Source: Margaritispora aquatica (taxonomy: Eukaryota; Ascomycota; Leotiomycetes; Helotiales; Discinellaceae). Taken from it: a DNA stretch of 64,000 nt. Location: contig VJWN01000009.1 of assembly GCA_007644065.1 (NCBI GenBank), positions 1,364,001-1,428,000 on the forward strand, in the 5' to 3' direction. The notes below the pieces were generated by a model, which was not told the DNA's origin, made no database searches, and worked only from the letters and a program-made list of their open reading frames with translations. A program made the translations under genes and the position numbers. Positions 56,758 to 64,000 of the stretch are shown piece by piece; position 1 is the stretch's first letter; every line of letters begins with the position of its first letter.

Positions 56758-58359
56758 CTAATGCAGACATTTGAGCGCAGAAAATCCGATTGTCCACTGC
56801 ATGCTTCCCATTATCACAATCAAAAAGCAAAGTGCAACAATAACACTTGCAGCCCCGTATCTATAAGAATGGCTCCTCCTCAAAGACGTCAACTCGGCGA
56901 CCCATGTACTGACTGTTGTCAGACAGCCACAGAAACCGTCTTCGACCCCTTGAAGGACCTGGCATCCTATCACGTCTCCAAGTGGTACATGCTGCAAATC
57001 GTAACACATTCCCAAGATTGCGGTTCCTGCGATGTTTACAAAGAATGTACCAAGAGGGAATGACGCGATCTTTCCATTAAGGTATATCGACGCATAGAAT
57101 CTTCCTAGGCAACCTAACGGCGCAAAAACAATTGCGAATAGTGCTCTGCCACGCCATATTTCGGCGCCATAGTTGTTTCGATCGGGAGGGAAGATAGCAA
57201 GAAATATTGCACCGAGCCAGCATCCCCAACCGAGAACAACGGCTACTCGATCTGCGACTTTTCGACATAATCTAAATGGCAGGCTTGGGGTAAAGGGCTC
57301 TGAAGCAATGGCTAGATGTGCTCCAACATACATGCCTGCAATGCTGACCGCAGTATTGAGAAATATCACACCCAATAGTGCCATGAACGAATACCCACCG
57401 TTTCTCGGTATCGTGGATGAAGAGCTGGAACCCACTATGTAGTCTGCTGGGTGATCTAGTGGCGTTGGAAGTGCATTGGACATAGCCAGGAATGCATCCC
57501 TCATGAATGTAGAAAAGCTCGTGAAGGAGCCACAGAAGCCAGTGGCTAAACCAATGTAAAGAGGAATCGTCTTCTTCACCGAAGCGTGGGCCTTTTTAGC
57601 TGCTTGGAGGTCAATTTTGTTGTCACCACCGTTCTCTTCATCAAGTGCATGTTGTTTTGCTTTCTGGATCTGTTGGTGGTACTTGGGAGTTCCCCATTCC
57701 TCCTTGAAAAGCATCCTATCCTCGCTCAAGAACCCCATGATTAGACTTCCTCCAAAATTTGGCCATATCACAGTGAAGACAACCGGCGCACCAGGGTAGA
57801 ATGTGAGAGCCTGAAGGCCCAATCGCGCCAATGTACCCAAGATGGCAAAGAATATCAGATATGAAAAGGTGTATAGTTGTGTCGTGAACCTATTAACACG
57901 ATATGTACCATCATTGTGTTTCTCGGATTCTTCTTGATTTCTTGGAATAGAGTCTCGTGTTTGACTGCGCTCATAGTCTTGTTCTTCCTGGTTTGCATCG
58001 TCCAGAGACTTTTGTAGATAGATAGCTTCTTCGCCAGCATTCTGAACTGGTGAAGGCGCTGCCAGTTCATCTAGGTGTGCGTAATCATCCGGCACATCGT
58101 AACTGTCTTCTTCTTCTGCATCTCCGGATTTTGCAGACACGGCATTGGATCTCCTTGTATTCTTATCACTGACAGGACGTGATTGATGTCCTCTATTCCT
58201 TTCCAAAGTTGTGGATCGAACTATATGTTCGCCTGGTTCATCTAGTGAAGCTGCAGCAAGCTCGTCGAGGTTTCCATAAGCTGCTGGCATATCGTACCCA
58301 TTCGTGGAAGTCTGTTCCTTGGTTGTTGTCCCAGTCGTCCCCATTGTTGAAGCTGTCAT
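56758..58359 (-). CDS. fex1: Fluoride export protein with tandem CrcB domains (FEX/Fluc)
   Basis: Plasma-membrane fluoride channel that removes toxic fluoride. Single exon, 533 residues from the ATG at 58359; the frame runs on to 58482 only through a TTG. Two CrcB domains are fused, as in yeast Fex. The first has NFGGSLIMGF and the pore motif ATGFCGSFTSFSTFMRDAFL. The second has FFVNIAGTAILGM and DGFCGCLTTVSTWVAELT. About nine hydrophobic segments, beginning near residue 162 (YTFSYLIFFAILGTLARLGL). The domains are joined by a single transmembrane-rich linker. The polar N-terminal tail (about 150 residues) contains two copies of a Y-D-x-P-x-x-Y-x-x-L-D-E-L-A-A module, at 22-36 and 87-101. Divergent from the UPRT-like gene. 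Confidence 0.92.
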   Translation of the reverse strand: MTASTMGTTGTTTKEQTSTNGYDMPAAYGNLDELAAASLDEPGEHIVRSTTLERNRGHQSRPVSDKNTRRSNAVSAKSGDAEEEDSYDVPDDYAHLDELAAPSPVQNAGEEAIYLQKSLDDANQEEQDYERSQTRDSIPRNQEESEKHNDGTYRVNRFTTQLYTFSYLIFFAILGTLARLGLQALTFYPGAPVVFTVIWPNFGGSLIMGFLSEDRMLFKEEWGTPKYHQQIQKAKQHALDEENGGDNKIDLQAAKKAHASVKKTIPLYIGLATGFCGSFTSFSTFMRDAFLAMSNALPTPLDHPADYIVGSSSSSTIPRNGGYSFMALLGVIFLNTAVSIAGMYVGAHLAIASEPFTPSLPFRLCRKVADRVAVVLGWGCWLGAIFLAIFPPDRNNYGAEIWRGRALFAIVFAPLGCLGRFYASIYLNGKIASFPLGTFFVNIAGTAILGMCYDLQHVPLGDVIGCQVLQGVEDGFCGCLTTVSTWVAELTSLRRSHSYRYGAASVIVALCFLIVIMGSMQWTIGFSALKCLH

Positions 58360-58867
58360 CACCGTCCTATGTGCCAGCAGATAATTGACTTCTGCCTCTG
58401 AATTGGGCGAAGGAAGAAGACCATGTTGAGGATCTTGTTCTGCCAACCCTTGGTAACTGACAGAGATGTTGTTGCAGTACAAAAGCTCTGCATACGTCAG
58501 ATTTCGAATGGGCCCAAAGTCAACATTGCTAGCGAATCAATCCTTCTGTATGGATAAGCCTGTCTTCCCCTGTAAGCCACGATAACGGCGGCATCCGAAG
58601 CCGGTGGTGTCCTGCTGGCTGTCTCAGCTGCACGCAGCAGCTGGACCACAGCTTTCCAAGCCCAAAGGCCCAAAGAGTAGGTATGCAGGAGAGCTGGATC
58701 TCTCGTCCAGTTGGTTGTCAATTCTCTAATAAACAACTACCACGACACCTGAGTCTCACATTCTCTCACCGTCTCACAAACTCCTTTCTTCTTTTCCATC
58801 TTCTCTCCCTCTTGGTTACTATTCCATCCAGCAGAAGGAAATACATCTGAGCTACCCCTCCATCAAG
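58360..58867. promoter_or_regulatory. Divergent promoter region of FEX-like and UPRT-like genes
   Basis: About 510 bases separate the two start codons. The UPRT side is C/T-rich (58740-58860), typical of a fungal leader. Some of it remains open in the FEX frame without an ATG. Confidence 0.55.
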
Positions 58868-59676
58868 ATGGCACACCCCTCATTACCCCCAAATGTCCAT
58901 GTATCAACGCATCCATGTCTCGTAGCAAAGCTCTCCCAGCTTCGTGCGAGTACAGCAAATGCCAGAGAAACAAAGGCTTTGGTACACGAAATCAGTTTGA
59001 TTGTAGGATGTGAAGCTACTGCTGCTGGACTTAGTGTTTCCAAGGGAGAAACTGTAAGTGACTGCCACTTTGATCTGTGTCACTCTAACACAATACAGGC
59101 CAAAACACATTTAGGACTAGAGTATACAACTCAGAACATCACCCCAGCTTCGCTGTCCATTGTGCCAATTCTACGGTCTGGTCTCGGCATGCTTGATGGT
59201 ACACTACTTTATCCACCAACATCCCACCTTACATATCACTAACACTTTTCGTAGCAATAGAAACAATCCTGCCTATTCCAGTGCCAGTCCACCATCTTGG
59301 ACTTTTCCGCGAGCCTACCACTCTATCTCCAGTCGAATACTACAATAATCTGCCATATCATCGTCCTGCTCAAAACACACCTTCCAACAGCCCAAATTCA
59401 TCTGCTTCGCAAATTGCAATCCTGTTGGATCCAGTTATCGCAACTGGTGGAACCTGCTCAGCAGCAATTCAGACACTAAAGGAATGGGGTGTGCAGCGCA
59501 TTATTGTCATTGCTGTGCTGGGAGCAGTACCCGGAGTGATGCGTGCTGCAAGTGAGTGGTCTGAGGGAGTAGAGATTTGGCTTGCTGGTCTTGATGAGGA
59601 TGTGAATGAGAAGGGCATGATTAAGCCTGGTTTGGGAGATGTGGGAGATCGACTGTTTTTGACAATTGGAAAGTAA
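58868..59676 (+). CDS. Uracil phosphoribosyltransferase-like protein
   Basis: Pyrimidine-salvage enzyme family making UMP from uracil and PRPP. Exons: 58868-59053, 59099-59198 and 59255-59676; 235 residues, near the usual length. Landmarks: VHVSTHPCLVAKLSQLRAST and FRELIxxE-region equivalent KALVHEISLIVGCEATA, then SLSIVPILRSGLGMLDAI (codon G|CA across intron 2), VPVHHLGLFREPTTLSPVEY, and the PRPP-binding loop ILLDPVIATGGTCSAAI at about 152-168. The C-terminus GLGDVGDRLFLTIGK is typical and complete. The middle loop (PAQNTPSNSPNSSASQ) is a Ser/Asn-rich insertion not present in bacterial UPRT. Could be the principal FUR1 orthologue or a second paralogue; this window cannot decide. Confidence 0.92.
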
Positions 59677-60045
59677 TATGCTCCGGCCTTTTTACTTGGA
59701 TCATGCATGGCCTGGTGTTTTGGAGTGTGGTCTTTAGGACGCATATTGGTAGCTAGAATCCTAGTAACAAATAAATAATGCGTTCTTCAACTTGCTTGAT
59801 ATCCATTGCATCATAGTGATCGAATATCCATTGAGGTGACGGTACCAAAACCTTGAATATATATGTACTGCTATACACATGTGCCTCTCTTCACCAAAAG
59901 CTAACCATCAGTCAAACCGCAAAACCATTATATTCTGTGGTAGCATAGGGTAGCCAGCAACTGGGAAATACTTTCATGGTAAATGTGCGTTTACTTGGCT
60001 ATTGAGACTACAAGTCGGGTCTAGCCCCCCACCTTTCTCCTTTTC

Positions 60046-60480
60046 TAAGCGAGGGGCGTTGTTGACATGCAGTTGTACAACCTAAGCTGGCTGTCAAAGT
60101 ACTTTGCGACTCGAACACTTAAACTTCTGCCATGTCATATGGGTGCTCTTCATAGCAAGAAACTTTGATGATTCTATATCCTGACTTGATGTGAAAGATT
60201 GAGAACTCCAATAGCTCGGGCTAAGGAGACCACATTCCATCCACCGACTAGAATGATTGATCACGATCCGCGGATAGTCGTCTCAAAACTAAGGATAGAG
60301 GGCGTACTCACTTTGGTATTAGACCTAGTTAGTCGCAAAATAGGGCAAGGTATCTAGTATGGTATTCGATAGAAGGCATGCCACAGGATAGTTGGACCAG
60401 ACCTTCAAAGTACTTTGCAAATCAATATTTTTGGATTATTTTTTGCGATGTGCAACAAAACCTTTGAAGCTAGCTGGAAA
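60046..60480. repeat. Diverged direct repeat, copy A
   Basis: Shares with copy B (61010-61495) the order of several blocks: AAGCGAG...GTTGTTGA near the start, CTGTCAAAGTACTTTG followed by ACTCGA, later CCTTCAAAGTACTTTG, then TTTTTGCGA(T/C)GTGCAACAAAA. The intervening sequence has diverged beyond easy alignment by eye. Contains two copies of the palindrome CAAAGTACTTTG (60095 and 60406). Confidence 0.6.
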
Positions 60481-61009
60481 TATCTCACTTTGTCCAAAAT
60501 TCTACCTTAGCATTAGCAAGGATTTTATGGCAGCGAGAAGCTCAATCAAGCAGGACAGTAGATTTTAGCACTTCACTGCGAAAAGCTATTCTGAGATCCA
60601 CTATTATTACAGAGCAGTTACTGTTCCTATTATTAACAGTTATATATTCAATAAAGCAATATATTCTTGTGTAGCAAGTACACAAATAGTCTCTTGTGCC
60701 AATTATCATTCTTGGATTGCCTTTTTGAAAGAAGAAAAAAAGACTATCTTAGTCGAGCCTTTCTCCCACCATGAGTAATACGTATGTTAAAATACAAATT
60801 ATTTTACTAGTTAGACCACTATTGCTTTCTATCCTATGGCGAGTTTCTTAAATCCATAAATCTACCCAAACATATTGTATAACTTTGGAAATATGACCTG
60901 TGTATGAAATAGTAGCTGTATAGCTAGACTTACTAGACGTACCATAGAGTTACAAAGTAAATTTATTCAATCATAGTATAAGAGGTGCCAGGAAGGCTTC
61001 GTCCCTTTG

Positions 61010-61495
61010 CAAGCGAGATTCGTTGTTGATACACACCCAGTCAGGTAGTTAACCACACAAGCTCGAGCCAACTGTCAAAGTACTTTGTAACTCGACAGAT
61101 GACTCCCCATTCTTTGTCGACGATAAGGTGAGTCAGTACAAAATTCCAAAGTTCAATCTTCGCTTCAAGGGCTTCAGCTGTTGATGCTATGTTTGTAAAG
61201 TACTGGAACTCCTTCTCTTTCAAATTTAGCTATGATCCTCCAATGGAGAAAAAAGTACAGTTACAAACTATAGCTCATAGATGGGAATACCTAGCTCTGA
61301 CAGAATATGGAAGATCTGGTCCGACATCTCTGTCATTCTGCGGTGGAGAGAGCGCTAACTAGTGCAGCAGATGATGCTTGCTACCAGCCACGACTTCTTG
61401 ACATACATCAAAGCCTTCAAAGTACTTTGAAAGTGGACAAATAATTTTTATTTTTGCGACGTGCAACAAAAGTTTTTGAAAATCCAAGAATTCCC
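61010..61495. repeat. Diverged direct repeat, copy B
   Basis: Second copy of the unit above. Palindromes CAAAGTACTTTG lie at 61076 and 61418. Read on the minus strand, the first palindrome region encodes CRVTKYFDSW here and a similar RVAKYFDSQ in copy A, hinting that the unit derives from coding sequence. It ends next to the stop of the gene at 61514. Confidence 0.6.
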
Positions 61496-61513
61496 TTCGA
61501 AGAAGTATACCCT

Positions 61514-62922
61514 CTAGGCATATTTTGGAACATCGATAGCAGGGCCTAAGTACTTGATGACAGCCGTATAGTCAGGCTCCCCAAATTTATTTTTCCCGAT
61601 CGAAACCTGCCTTCCAGCGCTTCTCGCAGCATCCAAAATTGGTCGCTGACGGTTCAGCTCCTCGTCAGTCATCACACGCATACACTCATTCTCACCATCG
61701 ATGCAATAATGGTGCGTTCCAATCATCTTCATCCCTCCACGACGCTTCCTCTCAACCACAACCCAAGAGAAAGAGTCGTCCAAGCAAAACATCATCTTGT
61801 CAACAATCTTCAAGTGTCCGCAATCGCCGGGATTGCTCGCAATGCAGTCTGCTCGTTTGCACATCTTGACTATGATTGTTCTTTCCATAACCGCGGAGGT
61901 AAAGAGCCAGCGGTCCAGGATGTGACTGTACTCAATGGGAATAGAGTGGCAAAGGAAGCGGTATCCGTCGTTGTGGATGTCGACAGCAGTGATGTGTCCG
62001 GTGATCTTGCCATGGGATCCTCTTGATCTGGTGGAGATTATGGATGAAAAAGTGGAAGCTTTCTTGTATGCTATTGCGGCCTCTGGCTCGTATGCGATTG
62101 ACCCTGGAGCCGTGTACAGAATCTCAGAGACACGGCGAACTCGCCGAGTGGTGCCAGTGATGATTGTTGTTTGAACCTTTTCGCTGCGTTTGCTTTTCAA
62201 ACTGGCAGTGGTGCTTTGACTGCTGCCCGCAGCATTCATTGGAGCAGTTTCAAAGTCCTCTATCTCAATGACTTTAATATTAATCTCACGCTCAATGACC
62301 TTCTCATTGTTGCCCTTGATCTCATCGGCTTGACGGGAGGTTGTTGACAGAACTGCGCTTGACAAGTTCCTTGGCGGAGATTTCAGAGATGTTGAGACAT
62401 TGTCAGTCAAAGGAAAGGTGCCAGTGTTGTCTAAGACATCGAGGAATGCCTTTGGATACCGTGTCAAGTTTTCTTCCATGAGCTGCTTTCTAATTAGTCC
62501 AATGCATGGGCACAGGCTTCGAAATACTTACAAGCTGCTTTTGAGTGGGCACAAGAAGTTCGCTACCATCTTTTTCTAAGTTCTCCTTGACAGCCACAAG
62601 ATAGCGGTTTCCATCCTTGTGCTTAACATAAATGCCGGGCACAGGCAATTGAGAGTAGTAAAGTTTATTGGTATCACTTCTGGTCTTTAGGGCATAGTAC
62701 CAGGTCCACTGCATATGTTTAGCATGTATTCAAAGTGTGTATGTAAACACATGAGAAAAGGAAGTAAACGAATGTTACCTAGCTCACGGACAAACACCAA
62801 AATTGATTCTGAAAATGACCAGCGGCGAGATGTAAAAAACAGTGACAAGATCGAATGAGAATTGCGATACTTACAGGAGTAGTTGCTCGTTTAACACAGA
62901 GGTAGAGATTCACGCCCGCCAT
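61514..62922 (-). CDS. Unrecognised protein, Cys-containing C-terminus
   Basis: I do not recognise this family. Proposed exons: 62922-62875, 62708-62532 and 62485-61514, giving 398 residues; all phases are zero. The N-terminal part (MAGVNLYLCVKRATTP, WTWYYALKTRSDTNKLYYSQ) is followed by a compact basic/aromatic segment (GIYVKHKDGNRYLVAVKENL). A Ser/Thr-rich middle follows, and then a more ordered C-terminal half with several Cys and His (MCKRADCIASNPGDCGHLK, FCLDDS, GTHHYCIDGENECM) that could bind metal or form disulfides. No signal peptide or membrane segment. The first intron is long (166 bases) and includes another splice-like CAG, so an extra small exon is possible, although the obvious one would add an in-frame stop. 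Adjacent to a diverged duplication. Confidence 0.6.
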
Positions 62923-64000
62923 GGCTATTTCAATTTGTAGCTGTGGTAAAATGGTGTTTGCTGGTGGTTGGCGCGCGCGAGTTAAAAGCTTTGAAACAGC
63001 TTTGCAATATTTTCGTATATTGTTTATAGAGGATTATCTGAAGCCGATCCTGTGGTTGGTGTTGTGAGCTAAATCGATGATGCTCTTTGGGTTTTGGTTG
63101 TGAGCTGTTGGCTGGCTGCACGAATTTGAAAAAGTGAATTGAGGACTCAGGAGCTTCTTTGGACTGAAACACAACCCCACAAAGTTGGATGCTTATGAGT
63201 GGCGCCAAATTGAACCAAATCCGAGTAGGTAGATAGATAGGTATGAATTCCTGGTGTAAGACAGATTGTGGGGGGGATAAAGGTGAATCAGTGAGACTAG
63301 AAAAATGCAATATTTGTGTGTAACTGTAGCTCATGTATGAAAATCTGTATGGAGTCCGGAGTCAAGTCCCAGCACCTTCCTCTACGATTGACGAGCTCCC
63401 TAGCAAAGCGGCTGGATACTTCATCGGCAAATCAATCAGTAGATTTTGAACAAGCACTGACTAACGAAATGCGTATCAGGACTGGTGATTGATCCGATTT
63501 CGTAAGCCAGAATTTGAGGGATTGAGTAGGTATTGTTTCCTCTGGTTAGGCTATGATGGACATGATGTTGACTTGAGGTAGCCTTTTAGGTAGGTCGAAG
63601 GGGTTGTTTCTAGACGATTTGATTCTAGACTTTCGTTGAGGTTAGTAGTTGAGCTCCTCTCTCAGGTTTTCAAAAGCACAAAGACAACAAGAAAGTGAAT
63701 CACACCAGCCACCAACGTACAGACCGAAATGAATCACTTCTCCAGACTCCAGACGGACAATCATCATCTCCACTCCAATTTTGATCCTCAAATCTCACAA
63801 ATCATCGTTAAATACCAATTCAGGAATCCTCAACGACGACCTCCTCCGTATCTGAACCCCGGACGCTCCAGAGTCGTGCAATATCACAGATTCATAAACC
63901 AGAGAAATTTTTTGCTGAAAGTTTCATTTATCGTCGGGGTGTCCCATGCTGCTACATTTTGCAACTCCTTTGCCCGCACTCATGATACCTCGCAAACCCA
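62923..64000. other. Upstream region of the last gene
   Basis: Promoter and leader of the minus-strand gene starting at 62922. No supported gene; the frame at 62930-63334 (minus) shows no domain. Short TAGGTAGG-like repeats near 63225 and 63585. Confidence 0.5.

Larger units (their letters stand above)
59677..61513. other. Intergenic region with a diverged duplication
   Basis: No intact gene. It contains two related segments (about 60046-60480 and 61010-61495) in direct orientation, described separately, and AT-rich spacer between them. On the minus strand, 61041-61223 keeps a 60-codon frame without any known domain. Confidence 0.5.

Noticed and set aside
58360..58482. 41-residue N-terminal extension of the fluoride exporter
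   Set aside because: It begins with TTG; the first ATG in frame is at 58359.
62754..62873. Extra exon within the first intron of the last gene
   Set aside because: The splice-bounded candidate (after TTTTCAG) runs into an in-frame TAG before its donor. Direct joining of the flanking exons keeps phase zero.
1..64000. tRNA, rRNA, CRISPR or intact transposon
   Set aside because: No cloverleaf with a GTTC-type T-loop, rRNA-like block, spaced direct-repeat array, or transposase or reverse-transcriptase motif was seen by eye. A tRNAscan or Infernal run would be decisive.

Overview
This window reads as nuclear DNA of a filamentous ascomycete (Pezizomycotina). The basis is compact genes with many 45-95 bp introns (GTAAGT-type donors, CTAAC/CTAAT-type branch points, TAG/CAG acceptors), 0.3-3 kb intergenic spacers with CCTACCTA-type microsatellites, and a characteristic gene set: RGG-tailed Argonaute, Dsc E3 ligase subunit A, tandem-domain fluoride exporter, S28 carboxypeptidase and fungal pectin methylesterase. 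A leotiomycete (Helotiales-like) genome is my best guess from general resemblance, but it is not proven by the sequence. I saw no tRNA, rRNA, CRISPR array, or intact transposon or viral gene.

Layout. 0-3.6 kb: no recognisable gene. 3.6-9 kb: a TauD-type dioxygenase (+), an aldo-keto reductase (-) and a DUF202 membrane protein (-). 9.6-16.6 kb: a HUL5/UBE3-type HECT E3 ligase (-) divergent from poly(A)-binding protein PAB1 (+). 18.3-20.6 kb: a large universal-stress-domain protein with repeated SMLD motifs (-). 22.8-25.1 kb: mitochondrial ribosomal protein S7 (-) and a 97-residue stand-alone dsRNA-binding-domain protein in three exons (-). 28.2-36.8 kb: a nitronate monooxygenase (+), a secreted pectin methylesterase (-) and a 14-TM DHA2 transporter (-). 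39.8-43.0 kb: Argonaute (+). 44.1-49.9 kb: a protein-quality-control stretch with an ER protein disulfide isomerase (+), an HSBP1-like protein (-), DscA (+) and a GAF-like protein (-). 51.9-55.6 kb: a short Sec2-like coiled-coil protein (+) and a secreted S28 peptidase (-). 56.8-59.7 kb: a fluoride exporter (-) divergent from a uracil phosphoribosyltransferase-like gene (+). 59.7-62.9 kb: a diverged direct duplication, then an unrecognised three-exon gene (-).

Exon structures were worked out by hand from splice consensus, reading-frame phase and family motifs. For every spliced gene the exon lengths sum to a whole number of codons. Functions are from remembered family motifs, not a database search.

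Most of the window is ordinary housekeeping and secreted-enzyme content. The items most worth a second look are: (i) the mini dsRBD protein, about 15 kb from an Argonaute whose catalytic tetrad reads D-E-D-D and whose MID pocket has a valine where glutamine is usual; (ii) five copies of an R/E-S-M-L-D motif in the universal-stress protein; (iii) two introns with GC-AG borders; (iv) a repeated Y-D-x-P-x-x-Y-x-x-L-D-E-L-A-A module in the fluoride exporter tail; and (v) the unrecognised gene beside a decayed duplicated unit with four copies of the palindrome CAAAGTACTTTG.
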